Counted from the first letter of the stretch, positions 24,732-39,059 are shown. The stretch is DNA of 52,165 bases from Saccoglossus kowalevskii (GCF_000003605.2 NW_003123617.1:1-52165), one strand, 5' to 3'. The notes: generated from the sequence alone by a model not told the origin. Numbers and translations are program-made.

Positions 24732-25632
24732 GCACGTGGTATTCCCAGCCAGTCTCCCATGCAAGTACTAACCACGCCTGATGCAGCTTAACTTCAGTGA
24801 TCGGACAAGAACTGGTGTGTTCTGCAATGGTTTGACAGTAGGCTGAATATTCGTCAGAATTGCATGTCGTTTAACGCTTCGGCAAGGCAAAAAATCCCGG
24901 GAAAAAGTTGGTATGTACGGTGGAATAAAAATGTTGATAAGCCTACTGCAGGTGGTATTCCCAGCCGGTCTTCCATGCATGTACTAACCACGCGCGATGC
25001 AGCTTAACTTCAATGATCGGACGAGAACTGGTGTATTCTGCAATGGTTTGGCAGTAGGCTGGATATTCGTCGGAATTGGATGTAATTTAATACTTCGGCT
25101 AGGCAAAAAATCCCGGGAAAAAGTTGGTATGTACGGTGTAATAAAAATGTTAATAAGCCTACTGCACATGGTATTCCCAGCCGGTCTCCCATGCAAGTAC
25201 TAACCACGCCCGATGCAGCTTAACTTCAGTGATCGGACGAGAACTGGTGTATTCTGCAATGGTTTGTCAGAAGGCTGAATATTCGTCAGAATTGCATGTT
25301 GTTTAACGCTTCGGCAAGGCAAAAAATCCCGGGAAAAAGTTGGTATGTACGGAGGAATAAAAATGTTGATAAGCCTAATGCATGTGGTATTCCCAGCAGG
25401 TCTCCCATGCAAGTACTAACCACGCCCGATGCATCTTAACTTCTGTGATCGGACGAGAACTGGTGTATTCTGCAATGGTTTGGCAGTAGGCTGGATATTC
25501 GTCGGAATTGGATGTAATTTAATACTTCGGCTAGGCAAAAAATCCCGGGAAAAAGTTAGTATGTACGGTGGAATAAAAATGTTGATAAGCCTAATGCACG
25601 TGGTATTCCCAGCAGGTCTGCCATGCAAGTAC
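24732..25632. repeat. Block I-A-C-A-C, copy 2 (offset 11,702 bp)
   Basis: Partner of 13030-13930 with the same marks. Part of the pattern (CGGAGGAATAAAAATG followed by a class C then D monomer) also appears near 16,240, so a third related copy exists. Confidence 0.75.
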
Positions 25633-26682
25633 TAACCACGCCCGATGCAGCTTAACTTCAGTGATCGGACGAGAACTGGTGTATTCTGCAATGGTTTGGC
25701 TGTTGGCTGATTATTCGTCCGAATTGTATGTCATTTAATGCTTCGTCTGGGCAAAAAATCATGGGAAAAAGTTAGTATGTAATGTGGAATAAAAATGTTG
25801 ATGAGCCTACTGAACGTGGTATTCCCAGCCGGTCTCACGTGCAAGAACTAACCACGCCCGATGCGCCTTAACTTCAGTGATCGGACGAGAACTGGTGTGT
25901 TCTGCAATGGTTTAACAGTAGGCTGAATATTCGTCAGAATTGCATGTCGTTTAACGCTTCGGCAAGGCAAAAAATCCCGGGAAAAAGTTGGTATGTACGG
26001 TGGAATAAAAACGTTGATAAGCCTACTGCATGTGGTATTCCCAGCAGGTCTCCCATGCAAGTACTAACCACGCCCGATGCATCTTAACTTCTGTGATCTG
26101 ACAAGAACTGGTGTATTCTATAATGGTTTGGCAGTAGGCTGAATGTTCGTCGGAATTGGATGTAATTTAATACTTCGGCTAGGCAACAAATCCCAGGGAA
26201 AAGTTTGTATGTACAGTGGAATAAAAATGTTGATAAGCCTACTGCTCGTGGTATTCCCAGCAGGTCTCCCATGCAAGTAGTAACCGCGCCCGATGCAGCT
26301 GAACTTCTGTGATCGGACAAGAACTGGTGTATTCTACAATGGTTTGGCAGTAGGCTGAATATTCGTCGGAATTGGATGCAATTTAATACTTCGGCTAGGC
26401 TACAAATCCCGGGAAAAAGTTTGTATGTACGGTGGAATAATAATGTTGATAAGCCTACTGCTCGTGATATTCCCAGCCGGTCTCCCATGTAAGTACTAAC
26501 CATGCCTGATGCAGATTAACTTCAGTGCTCGGACGAGAACTGGTGTATTCAGCATTGGCTTAGCAGTAGGCTGAATATTCGTCGGAATTGGATGTAATTT
26601 AATACTTCGGCTAGGCAACAAATCCCGGGAAATGTTAGTATGTACGGTGGAATAAAAATGTTGATAAGCCTACTGCAGGAGG

Positions 26683-27422
26683 TATTCCCTGTCGGTCTCC
26701 CATGCAAGTACTAACCTCGCCCGATGCAGCTTAACTTCAGTGATCCGACAAGAACTGGTGTATTCTGCAATGGTTTGGCAGTAGGCTGAATATTCGTCGG
26801 AATTGGATGTCATTTAATGCTACGGCTAGGCAAAAAAAACTTGGGTTAAAGTTGGTATGTACGGTGGAATAAAAATTTGATAAGCCTACTGCAGGTGGTA
26901 TTCCCAGCCGGTCTCCCAAGCAAGTACTAACCACGCCCGATGCAGCTTAACTTCAGTGATCCGACGAGAACTGGTGTATTCTGCAATGGTTTGGCAGTAG
27001 GCTGAGTATTCGTCGGAATTGGATGTCATTTAATGCTACGGCTAGGCAAAAAAAAAATTGGGTTAAAGTTAATATGTAATGTGGAATAAAAATGTTGATG
27101 AGCCTACTGCACGTGGTATTCCCAGCCAGTTTCCCATGCAAGTACTAACCACGCCTGATGCAGCTTAACTTCAGTGATCGGACAAGAACTGGTGTGTTCT
27201 GCAATGGTTTGACAGTAGGCTGAATATTCGTCAGAATTGCATGTCGTTTAACGCTTCGGCAAGGCAAAAAATCCCGGGAAAAAGTTGGTATGTACGGTGG
27301 AATAAAAATGTTGATAAGCCTACTGCAGGTGGTATTCCCAGCCGGTCTTCCATGCACGTACTAACCACGCGCGATGCAGCTTAACTTCAGTGATCGTACG
27401 AGAACTGGTGTATTCTGCAATG
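26683..27422. repeat. Segmental duplication, copy 2 (offset 4,756 bp)
   Basis: Partner of 21928-22666, sharing the same private changes. After about 27,422 the two differ: this copy enters a deletion-rich class B monomer, whereas the first enters a class A monomer. The offset equals 22 monomers. Confidence 0.85.
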
Positions 27423-27429
27423 GTTTGGC

Positions 27430-27780
27430 AGTAGCTGGATATTCGTCGGATTTGGATGTAATTTAACGCTTCGGCAAGGCAAAAATCCCGGGAAAAAGTT
27501 GGTATGTACGGTGGATAAAATGTTGATAAGCCTACTGCACATGGTATTCCCAGCCGGTCTGCCATGCAAGTTCTACACGCGCATGCAGCTTACTTCAGTG
27601 ATCGGACGAGAACTGGTGTATCAGCATTGGGTTAGCAGTAGGCTGAATATTTTGTCGGAAATTGGATGTAATTTAATACTTCGGATAGGAAACAAATCCC
27701 GGGAAAAAGTTTGTATGTACGGTGGGAATAATAATGTTGATAAGCTACTGCTCGTGGTATTCCCAGCCGGTCTCCCATCT
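27430..27780. other. Patch with clustered deletions and a few insertions
   Basis: The two monomers here show losses (GTAGCTGG, GGTGGATAAAATG, GTTCTACACGCGC, AGCTTACTTC) and some gains (AATATTTTGTCGGAAATTGG, GGTGGGAATAATAATG). The mixture of run-length errors in both directions contrasts with the clean neighbours. Confidence 0.6.
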
Positions 27781-28899
27781 AAGTACTAACCATGCCTGAT
27801 GCAGATTAACTTCAGTGATCGGACGAGAACTGGTGTATTCAGCATTGGCTTAGCAGTAGGCTGAATATTCGTCGGAATTGGATGTCATTTAATGCTACGG
27901 CTAGGCAAACAAAAAATGTGGGTTAAAGTTAATATGTAATGTGGAATAAAAATGTTGATGAGCCTACTGCACTTGGTATTCCCAGCCGGTCTCCCATGCA
28001 AGTACCAGCCACGCCCGATGCAGCTTAACTTCAGTGATCGGACAAGAACTGGTGTGTTCTGCAATAGTTTGACAGTAGGCTGAATATTCGTCAGAATTGC
28101 ATGTCGTTTAACGCTGCGGTAAGGCAAAAAATCCCGGGAAAAAGTTGGTATGTACGGTGGAATAAAAATGTTGATAAGCCTACTGCAGGTGGTATTCCCA
28201 GCCGGTCTCCCATGCGAGTACTAACCACGACCGATGCAGCTTAACTTCAGTGATCGAACGAGAACTGGTGTATTCTGCAATGGTTTGGCAGTAGGCTGAA
28301 TATTCGTCGGAATTGGATGTCATTTAATGCTACGGCTAGGCAAAAACAAATTGTGTGTAAAAGTTAGTTTGTAATGTGGAATAAAAATGTTGATGAGCCT
28401 TCTGCACGTGGTATTCCCAGCCGGTCTCACATGCAAGTACTAACCACGCCCGATGCAGCTTAACTTCAGTGATCGGACAAGAACTGGTGTGTTCTGCAAT
28501 GGTTTGACAGTAGGCTGAATATTTGTCAGAATTGCATGTCGATTAACGCTTCGGCAAGGCAAAAAATCCCGGGAAAAAGTTGGTATGTACGGTTGAATAA
28601 AAATGTTAATAACCCTACTGCACATGGTATTCCCAGCCGGTCTCCCATGCATGTACTAACCACGCCCGATGCAGCTTAACTTCAGTGATCGAACGAGAAC
28701 TGGTGTGTTCTGCAATGGTTTGACAGTAGGCTGAATATTCGTCAGAATTGCATGTCGTTTAACGCTTCGGCAAGGCAAACAATCCTGGGAAAAAGTTGGT
28801 ATGTACGGTGGAATAAAAATGTTGATAAGCCTACTGCATGTGGTATTCCCAGCAGGTCTCCCATGCAAGTACTAACCACGCCTGATGCATCTTAACTTC

Positions 28900-29275
28900 T
28901 GTGATCGGACGAGAACTGGTGTATTCTGCAATGGTTTGGTAGAAGGCTGGATATTCGTTGGCATTGGATGTAATTTAATACTTCGGCTAGGTAAAAAATC
29001 CCGGGAAAAAGTTAGTATGTACGGTGGGATAAAAATGTTGATGAGCCTGATGCACGTGGTATTCCCAGCCGGTCTGCCATGCAAGCACTAACCACGCCCG
29101 ATGCAGCTTAACTACAGTGATCGGACGAGAACTGGTGTATTCTGCAATGGTTTGGCTGTTGGCTGATTAGTCGTCCGACTTGTATGTTATTTAATGCTTC
29201 GTCTAGGCAAAAAATCATGGGAAAAAGTTAGTATGTAATGTGGAATAAAAATGTTGATGAGCCGACTGAACGTGG
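28900..29275. repeat. Class C-D duplicated pair, copy 1 (offset ~7,753 bp)
   Basis: Private variants TTTGGTAGAAGGCTGG, CGTTGGCATTGG, AGGTAAAAAATCCC, GTGGGATAAAAATG and GAGCCTGATGCACG, followed by GATTAGTCGTCCG and TGTATGTTATTT in the adjoining D monomer, recur together at about 36655-37030. Confidence 0.8.
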
Positions 29276-32200
29276 TATCCCAGCCGGTCTCCCGTGCAAG
29301 AACTAACCACGCCCGATGCGGCTTAACTTCAGTGATCGGACGAGAACTGGTGTATTCTACAATGGTTTGGCAGTAGGCTGAATATTCGTCGGAATTGGAT
29401 GTAATTTAATACTGCGGCTAGGTAACAAATCCCGGGAAAAAGTTTGTATGTACAGTGGAATAAAAATGTTGATAAGCCTACTGCTCGTGGTATTCCCAGC
29501 AGGTCTCCCAATGCAAGTCCTAACCACGCCCGATGCAGCTGAACTTCTGTGATCGGACGAGAACTGGTGTGTTCTGCAATGGTTTGACAGTAGGCTGACT
29601 ATTCGTCAGAATTGCATGTCGTTTAACGCTTCGGCAAGGCAAAAAATCCCGGGAAAAAGTTGGTATGTACGGTGGAATAAAAATGTTGATAAGCCTAATG
29701 CATGTGGTATTCCCAGCAGGTCTCCCATGCAAGTACTAACCACGCCCGATGCATCTTAACTTCAGTGATCTGACAAGAACTGGTGTATTCTACAATGGTT
29801 TGGCAGTAGGCTGAATATTCGTCGGAATTGGATGTAATTTAATACTGCGGCTAGGCAACAAATCCCGGGAAAAAGTTTGTATGTACAGTGGAATAAAAAT
29901 GTTGATAAGCCTACTGCTCGTGGTATTCCCAGCAGATCTGCCATGCAAGTACTAACCATGCCCGATGCAGCTTAACTTCTGTGATCGGACGAGAACTGGT
30001 GTATTCTGCAATGGTTTGGCAGTAGGCTGGATATTCGTTGGAATTGGATGTAATTTAATACTTCGGCTAGGCAAAAAATCCCGGGAAAATGTTTGTATGT
30101 ACAGTGGAATTAAAATGTTGATAAGCCTACTGCTCGTGGTATTCCCAGCCGGTCTGCCATGCAAGTACTAACCACGCCCGATGCAGCTTAACTTCTGTGT
30201 TCGGACGAGAACTGGTGTATTCTACAATGGTTTGGCAGTAGGCTGAATATTCGTCGGAAATGGATGTAATTTAATACTGCGGCTAGGCAACAAATCCCGG
30301 GAAAAAGTTTGTATGTACGGTGGAATAATAATGTTCATAAGCCTACTGCTCGTGGTATTCCCAGCCGGTCTCTCATGTAAGTACTAACCATGCCTGATGC
30401 AGATTAACTTCAGTGATCGGACGAGAACTGGTGTGTTCTGCAATGGTTTGACAGTAGGCTGAATATTCGTCAGAATTGCATGTCGTTTAAAGCTTCGGCA
30501 AGGCAAAAAATCCCGGGAAAAAGTTGGTATGTACGGTGGAATAAAAATGTTGATAAGCCTACTACATGTGGTATTCCCAGCAGATCTCCCATGCAAGTAC
30601 TAACCACGCCCGATGCATCCTAACTTCAGTGATCTGACAAGAACTGGTGTATTCTACAATGGTTTGGCAGTAGGCTGAATATTCGTCGGAATTGGATGTA
30701 ATTTAATACTGCGGCTAGGCAACAAATCCCGGGAAAAAGTTTGTATGTACAGTGGAATAAAAATGTTGATAAGCCTACTGCTCGTGGTATTCCCAGCAGA
30801 TCTGCCATGCAAGTACTAACCACGCCCGATGCAGCTTAACTTCTGTGATCGGACGAGAACTGGTGTATTCAGCATTGGCTTAGCAGTAGGCTGAATATTC
30901 GTCGTAATTGGATGTAATTTAATACTTCGGCTAGGCAACAAATCCCGGGAAATGTTAGTATGTACGGTGAAATATAAATGTTGATAAGCCTACTGCAGGT
31001 GGTATACCCAGCCGGTCTCCCATGCAAGTACTAACCACGCCCGATGCTGCTTAACTTCAGTGATCCGACGAGAACTGGTGTATTCTGCAATGGTTTGGCA
31101 GTAGGCTGAATATTCGTCGGAATTGGATGTCATTTAATGCTATGGCTAGGCAAAAAAAAAATTTGGGTTAAAGTTAATATGTAATGTGGAATAAAAATGT
31201 TGATGAGCCTACTGCACGTGGTATTCCCAGCCAGTCTCCCATGCAAGTACTAACCACGCCTGATGCAGCTTAACTTCAGCGATCGGACAAGAACTGGTGT
31301 GTTCTGCAATGGTTTGACAGTAGGCTGAATATTCGTCAGAATTGCATGTCGTTTAACGCTTCGGCAAGGCAAAAAATCCCGGGAAAAAGTTGGTATGTAC
31401 GGTGGAATAAAAATGTTGATAAGCCTACTGCAGGTGGTATTCCCAGCCGGTCTTCCATGCAAGTACTAACCATGCGCGATGCAGCTTAACTTCAGTGATC
31501 GGACGAGAACTGGTGTATTCTGCAATGGTTTGGCAGTAGGCTGGATATTCGTCGGAATTGGATGTAATTTAACGCTTCGGCAAGGCAAAAAATCCCGGGA
31601 AAATGTTGGTATGTACGGTGGAATAAAAATGTTGATAAGCCTACTGCACATGGTATTCCCAGCCGGTCTTCCATGCAAGTTCTAACCACGCGCGATGCAG
31701 CTTAACTTCAGTGATCGGACGAGAACTGGTGTATTCTGCAATGGGTTGGTGGTAGGCTGGATATTCGTCGGAATTGGATGTAATTTAATACTTCGGCTAG
31801 GCAAACAATCCCGGGAAAAAGTTAGTATGTAATGTGGAATAAAAATGTTGATGAGCCTAATGCACGTGGTATTCCCAGCCGGTCTGCCATGCAAGTACTA
31901 ACCACGCCCGATACAGCTTAACTACAGTGATCGGACGAGAACTGGTGTATTCTGCAATGGTTTGGCTGTTGGTTGATTATTCGTCCGACTTGTATGTTAT
32001 TTAATGCTTCGTCTAGGCAAAAAATCATGGGAAAAAGTTAGTATGTAATGTGGAATAAAAATGTTGATGAGCCGACTGAACGTGGTATTCCCAGCCGGTC
32101 TCCCGTGCAAGAACTAACCACGCCCGATGCGCCTCAACTTCAGTGATCGGACGAGAACTGGTGTGTTCTGCAATGGTTTGACAGTAGGCTGAATATTCGT

Positions 32201-32849
32201 CAGAATTGCATGTCGTTTAAGGCTTCGGCATAGCAAAAAATCCCGGGAAAAAGTTGGTATGTACGGTGGAATAAAAATGTTGATAAGCCTACCGCATGTG
32301 GTATTCCCAGCAGGTCTCCCATGCAAGTACTAACCACGCCCGATGCATCTTAACTTCTGTGATCTGACAAGAACTGGTGTTTTCTATAATGGTTTGGCAG
32401 TAGGCTGAATATTCGTCGGAATTGGATGTAATTTAATACTTCGGCTAGGCAACAAATCCCGGGAAAAAGTTTGTATGTACGGTGGAATGATAATGTTGAT
32501 AAGCCTACTGCTCGTGGTATTCCCAGCCGGTCTCCCATGTAAGTACTAACCATGCCTGATGCAGATTAACTTCAGTGATCGGACGAGAACTGGTGTATTC
32601 AGCATTGGCTTAGCAGTAGGCTGAATATTCGTCGGAATTGGATGTAATTTAATACTTCGGCTAGGCAACAAATCCCGGGAAATGTTAGTATGTACGGTGG
32701 AATTAAAATGTTGATAAGCCTACTGCAGGTGGTATTCCCAGCCGGTCTCCCATGCAAGTACTAACCACGCCCGATGCATCCTAACTTCAGTGATCCGACA
32801 AGAACTGGTGTATTCTGCAATGGATTGGCTGTTGGCTGATTATTCGTCC

Positions 32850-32930
32850 GACTGTATGTCATTTATGCTCGTCTAGCAAAAATCATGGGAAAAGTTAGTA
32901 TGTAATGTGAATAAAATGTTGATGAGCCTA
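32850..32930. other. Deletion-rich patch in class D monomer
   Basis: CGACTGTATG, CATTTATGCTCGTCTAGC, AAAAATCATGGG and GTGAATAAAATG each lack one base of a run against other class D copies. The class is otherwise strongly conserved. Confidence 0.6.
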
Positions 32931-33088
32931 CTGCACGTGGTATTCCCAGCCGGTCTCCCATGCAAGTACTGACCGCGCCAGATGCAGCTTAACTTCAGTG
33001 ATCGGACGAGAACTGGTGTATTCTGCAATGGTTTGGCAGTAGGCTGAATATTCGTCGGAATTGGATGTAATTTAATGCTACGGCTATG

Positions 33089-33690
33089 CAAAAAAAAATT
33101 GGGTTAAAGTTAATATGTAATGTGGAATAAAAATGTTGATGAGCCTACTGCACGTGGTATTCCCAGCCAGTCTCCCATGCAAGTACTAACCACGCCTGAT
33201 GCAGCTTAACTTCAGTGATCGGACAAGAACTGGTGTGTTCTGCAATGGTTTGACAGTAGGCTGAATATTCGTCAGAATTGCATGTCGTTTAACGCTTCGG
33301 CAAGGCAAAAAATCCCGGGAAAAATTTGGTATGTACGGTGGAATAAAAATGTTGATAAGCCTACTGCATGTGGTATTCCCAGCCGGTCTTCCATGCAAGT
33401 ACTAAACACGCGCGATGCAGCTTAACTTCAGTGATCGGACGAGAACTGGTGTATTCTGCAATGGTTTGGCAGTAGGCTGGATATTCGTCGGAATTGGATG
33501 TAATTTAATACTTCGGCTAGGCAAAAAATCCCGGTAAAAAGTTGGTATGTACGGTGGAATAAAAATGTTAATAAGCCTACTGCATATGGTATTCCCAGCC
33601 GGTCTCCCATGCAAGTACTAACCACGCCCGATGCAGCTTAACTTCAGTGATCGGACGAGAACTGGTGTGTTCTGCAATGGTTTGACAGTA
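33089..33690. repeat. Block I-A-C, copy 2 (offset ~14,729 bp)
   Basis: Partner of 18360-18960. It carries the extra change CTAAACACGCG at about 33,403. The following monomer is a deletion-rich patch. Confidence 0.75.
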
Positions 33691-33845
33691 GCTGAATATT
33701 CGTCAGATTGCATGTCGTTTACGCTTCGGCAGCAAAAATCCCGGGAAAAGTGTATGTACAGTGGAATAAAATGTGTTAAGCTACTGCTCGTGGTATTCCC
33801 AGCAGTTTCCCATGCAAGTACTAACACGCCCGATGCAGCTTAACT
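33690..33845. other. Deletion-rich patch spanning A and F sequence
   Basis: AGTAGCTGAATATTCG, CAGATTGC, GTTTACGC, CGGCAGCAAAAATCCC, AAAAGTGTATG, AAATGTGTTAAGC and ACTAACACGCCC show clustered losses. The flanking units are normal length. Confidence 0.6.
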
Positions 33846-36654
33846 TCTGTTGATCGGACGAGAACTGGTGTATTCTACAATGGTTTGGAAGTAGGCTGAA
33901 TATTCGTCGGAATTGGATGTAATTTAATACTTCGGCTAGGAAACAAATCCCGGGAAAAAGTTTGTATGTACGGTGGAATAATAATGTTGATAACCCTACT
34001 GCTCGTGGTATTCCCAGCCGGTCTCCCATGTAAGTACTAACCATGCCTGATGCAGATTAACTTCAGTGATCGGACGAGAACTGGTGTATTCAGCATTGGG
34101 TTAGCAGTAGGCTGAATATTCGTCGGAATTGGATGTAATTTAAAACTTCGGCTAGGTAACAAATCCCGAGAAATGTTAGTATGTACGTTGGAATAAAAAT
34201 GTTGATAAGCCTACTGCAGGAGATATTCCCAGCCGGTCTCCCATGCAAGTACTAACCACGCCCGATGCAGCTTAACTTCAGCGATCCGACGAGAACTGGT
34301 GTATTCTGCAATGGTTTGGCAGTAGACTGAATATTCGTCGGAATTGGATGTCATTTAATGCTACGGATAGGCAAAAAAAATTGGGTTAAAGTTAATATGT
34401 AATGTGGAATAAAAATGTTGATGAGCCTACTGCACGTGGTATTCCCAGCCGGTCTCCCATGCAAGTACTAACCACGCCTGATGCTGCTTAACTTCAGTGA
34501 TCGGACAAGAACTGGTGTGTTCTGCAATGGTTTGACAGTAGGCTGAACATTCGTCAGAATTACATGTCGTTTAACGCTTCGGCAAGGCAAAAAATCCCGG
34601 AAAAAACTTGGTATGTACGGTGGAATAAAAATGTTGATAAGCCAACTGCAGGTGGTATTCCCAGCCGGTCTTCCATGCAAGAACTAACCACGCGCGATGC
34701 AGCTTAACTTCAGTGATCGGACGAGAACTGGTGTGTTCTGCAATGGTTTGACAGTAGGCTGAATATTCGTCGGAATTGGATGTAATTTAATACTTCGGCT
34801 AGGCAAAAAATCCCGGGAAAAAGTTAGTATGAACGGTGGAATAAAAATGTTGATGAGCATAATGCACGTGGTATTCCCAGCCGGTCTGCCATGCAAGTAC
34901 TAACCACGCCCGATGCAGCTTAACTACAGTGATCGGACGAGAACTGGTGTATTCTGCAATGGTTTGGCTGTTGGCTGATTATTCGTCCGACTTGTATGTC
35001 ATTTAATGCTTCGTCTAGGAAAAAAATCATGGGAAAAAGTTAGTATGTAATGTGGAATAAAATGTTGATGAGCCGACTGAACGTGGTATTCCCAGCCGGT
35101 CTCACGTGCAAGAACTAACCACGCCCGATGCAGCTTAACTTCAATGATCGGACGAGAACTGGTGTGTTCTGCAATGGTTTGACAGTAGGCTGAATATTCG
35201 TCAGAATTGCATGTCGTTTAAAGCTTCGGCAAGGCAAAAAATCCCGGGAAAAAGTTGGTATGTACGGTGGACTAAAAATGTTGATAAGCCTACTACATGT
35301 GGTATTCCCAGCAGGTCTCCCATGCAAGTACTAACCACGCCCGATGCATCTTAACTTCTGTGATCTGACAAAAACTGGTGTATTCTGCAATGGTTTGGCA
35401 GTAGGCTGAATATTCGTGGGAATTGGATGTAATTTAATACTGCGGCTAGGCAACAAATCCCGGGAAAAGGTTTGTATGTACAGTGGAATAAAAATGTTGA
35501 TAAGCCTACTGCTCGTGGTATTCCCAGCCGGTCTCCCATGTAAGTACTAACCATATCTGATGCAGATTAACTTCAGTGATCGGACGAGAACTGGTGTATT
35601 CAGCATTGGCTTAGCAGTAGGCTGAATATTCGTCGTAATTGGATGTAATTTAATACTTCGGCGAGGCAACAAATCCCGGGAAATGTTAGTATGTACGGTG
35701 AAATATAAATGTTGATAAGCCTACTGCAGGTGGTATTCCCAGCCGGTCTCCCATGCAAGTACTAACCACGCCCGATGCAGCTTAACTTCAGTGATCCGAC
35801 GAGAACTGGTGTATTCTGCAATGGTTTGGCAGTAGGCTGAATATTTGTCGGAATTGGATGTCATTTAATGCTACGGCTAGGCAAAAAAAATTGGGTTAAA
35901 GTTAATATGTAATGTGGAATAAAAATGTTGATGAGCCTACTGCACGTGGTATTCCCAGCCAGTCTCCCATGTAAGTACTAACCACGCCTGATGCAGCTTA
36001 ACTTCAGTGATCGGACAAGAACTGGTGTGTTCTGCAATGGTTTGACAGTAGGCTGAATATTCGTCAGAATTGCATGTCGTTTAACGCTTCGGCAAGGCAA
36101 AACATCCCGGGAAAAAGTTGGTATGTACGGTGGAATAAAAATGTTGATAAGCCTACTGCAGGTGGTATTATCAGCCGGTCTTCCATGCAAGTACTAACCA
36201 CGCGCGATGCAGCTTAACTTCAGTGATCGGACGAGAACAGGTGTATTCTGCAATGGTTTGGCAGTAGGCTGGATATTCGTCGGAATTGGATGTAATTTAA
36301 CGCTTCGGCAAGGCAAAAAATCCCGGGAAAAAGTTGGTATGTACGGTGGAATAAAAATGTTGATAAGCCTACTGCACATGGTATTCCCAGCCGGTCTTCC
36401 ATGCAAGTTCTAACCACGCGCGATGCAGCTTAACTTCAGTGATCGGACGAGAACTGGTGTATTCTGCAATGGTTTGGCAGTAGGCTGGATATTCGTCGGA
36501 ATTGGATGTAATTTAATACTTCGGCTAGGCAAAAAATCCCGGGAAAAAGTTAGTATGTACGGTGGAATAAAAATGTTGATGAGCCTAATGCACGTAGTAT
36601 TCCCAGCCGGTCTGCCATGCAAGTACTAACCACGCCCGATGCAACTTAACTACA

Positions 36655-37030
36655 GTGATCGGACGAGAACTGGTGTATTCTGCAATGGTTTGGTAGAAGG
36701 CTGGATATTCGTTGGCATTGGATGTAATTTAATACTTCGGCTAGGTAAAAAATCCCGGGAAAAAGTTAGTATGTACGGTGGGATAAAAATGTTGATGAGC
36801 CTGATGCACGTGGTATTCCCAGCCGGTCTGCCATGCAAGTACTAACCACGCCCGATGCAGCTTAACTACAGTGATCGGACGAGAACTGGTGTATTCTGCA
36901 ATGGTTTGGCTGTTGGCTGATTAGTCGTCCGACTTGTATGTTATTTAATGCTTCGTCTAGGCAAAAAATCATGGGAAAAAGTTAGTATGTAATGTGGAAT
37001 AAAAATGTTGATGAGCCGACTGAACGTGGT
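36655..37030. repeat. Class C-D duplicated pair, copy 2 (offset ~7,753 bp)
   Basis: Partner of 28900-29275 with the same private variants in C and D. The preceding monomer here is another class C and the following one is class E, so only a short block was exchanged or copied. Confidence 0.8.
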
Positions 37031-39059
37031 ATTCCCAGCCGGTCTCCCGTGCAAGAACTAACCACGCCCGATGCGCCTTAACTTCAGTGATCGGACGAGA
37101 ACTGGTGTGTTCTGCAATGGTTTGACAGTAGGCTGAATATTCGTCAGAATTGCATGTCGTTTAACGCTTCGGCAAGGCAAAAAATCCCGGAAAAAAGTTG
37201 GTATGTACAGTGGAATAAAAATGTTGATAAGCCTACTGCATGTGGTATTCCCAGCAGGTCTCCCATGCAAGTACTAACCACGCCCGATGCATCTTAACTT
37301 CTGTGATCTGACAAGAACTGGTGTATTCTACAATGGTTTGGCAGTAGGCTGAATATTCGTCGGAATTGGATGTAATTTAATACTTCGGCTAGGCAACAAA
37401 TCCCGGGAAAATGTTTGTATGTACAGTGGAATAAAAATGTTGATAAGCCTACTGCTCGTGGTATTCCCAGCAGGTCTCCCATGCAAGTACTAACCACGCC
37501 CGATGCAGCTTAACTTCTGTGATCGGACGAGAACTGGTGTATTCTACAATGGTTTGGCAGTAGGCTGAATATTCGTCGGAATTGGATGTAATTTAATACT
37601 TCGGCTAGGAAACAAATCCCGGGAAAAAGTTTGTATGTACGGTGGAATAATAATGTTGATAAGCCTACTGCTCGTGGTATTCCCAGCCGGTCTCCCATGT
37701 AAGTACTAACCATGCCTGATGCAGATTAACTTCAGTGATCGGACGAGAACTGGTGTATTCAGCATTGGCTTAGCAGTAGGCTGAATATTCGTCGGAATTG
37801 GATGTAATTTAATACTTCGGCTAGGAAACAAATCCCGGGAAAAAGTTTGTATGTACGGTGGAATAATAATGTTGATAAGCCTACTGCTCGTGGTATTCCC
37901 AGCCGGTCTCCCATCTAAGTACTAACCATGCCTGATGCAGATTAACTTCAGTGATCGGACGAGAACTGGTGTATTCAGCATTGGCTTAGCAGTAGGCTGA
38001 ATATTCGTCGGAATTGGATGTCATTTAATGCTACGGCTAGGCAAAAAAAAAATGTGGGTTAAAGTTAATATGTAATGTGGAATAAAAATGTTGATGAGCC
38101 TACTGCACTTGGTATTCCCAGCCGGTCTCCCATGCAAGTACCAGCCACGCCCGATGCAGCTTAACTTCAGTGATCGGACAATAACAGGTGTGTTCTGCAA
38201 AGGTTTGACAGTCGGCTGAATATTCGTCAGAATTGCATGTCGTTTAACGCTTCGGCAAGGCAAAAAATCCCGGGAAAAAGTTGGTATGTACAGTGGAATA
38301 AAAATGTTGATAGGCCTAATGCATGTGGTATTTCCAGCAGGTCTCCCATGCAAGTACTAACCTCGCCCGATGCATCTTAACTTCTGTGATCGGACGGGAA
38401 CTGGTGTATTCTGCAATGGTTTGGCAGTAGGCTGGATATTCGTTGGAATTGGATGTAATTTAATACTTCGGCTAGGCAAAAAATCCCGGGAAAAAGTTAG
38501 TATGTACGGTGGAATAAAAATGTTGATGAGCCTAATACACGTAGTATTCCCATCCGGTCTGCCATGCAAGTACTAACCACGCCCGATGCAGATTAACTAC
38601 AATGATCGGACGAGAACTGGTGTATTCTGCACTGGTTTGGCAGTTGGCTGATTATTCGTCCGACTTGTATGTCATTTAATGCTTCGTCTAGGCAAAAAAT
38701 CATGGGAAAAAGTTAGTATGCAATGTGGAATAAAAATGTTGATGAGCCGACTGAACGTGGTATTCCCAGCCGGTCTCCTGTGCAAGAACTAACCACGTCC
38801 GATGCGCCTTAACTTCAGTGATCGGACGAGAACTGGTGAGTTCTGCAATGGTTTGACAGTAGGCTGAATATTCGTCAGAATTGCATGTCGTTTAACGCTT
38901 TAGCAAGGCAAAAAATCCCGGGAAAAATTTTGTATGTACAGTGGAATAAAAATGTTGATAAGCCTACTGCTCGTGGTATTCCCAGCAGGTCTACCATGCA
39001 AGTACTAACCACGCCCGATTCATCTTAACTTCTGTGATCGGACGAGAACTGGTGTATTC

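Noticed and set aside
26084-26503. Longest open frame, 139 codons on the minus strand, and the recurrent 60-93-codon frames on both strands
   Set aside because: They are the same translated repeat seen again and again. The monomer is 72 codons long, so frames continue from copy to copy until a class-specific stop. Most start at a TTG or ATG in the 5S C-box region, and none has a recognisable domain.
38021-38353. 110-codon minus-strand frame
   Set aside because: It spans two monomers only because a stop-bearing segment is altered. It has no features beyond the repeat translation.
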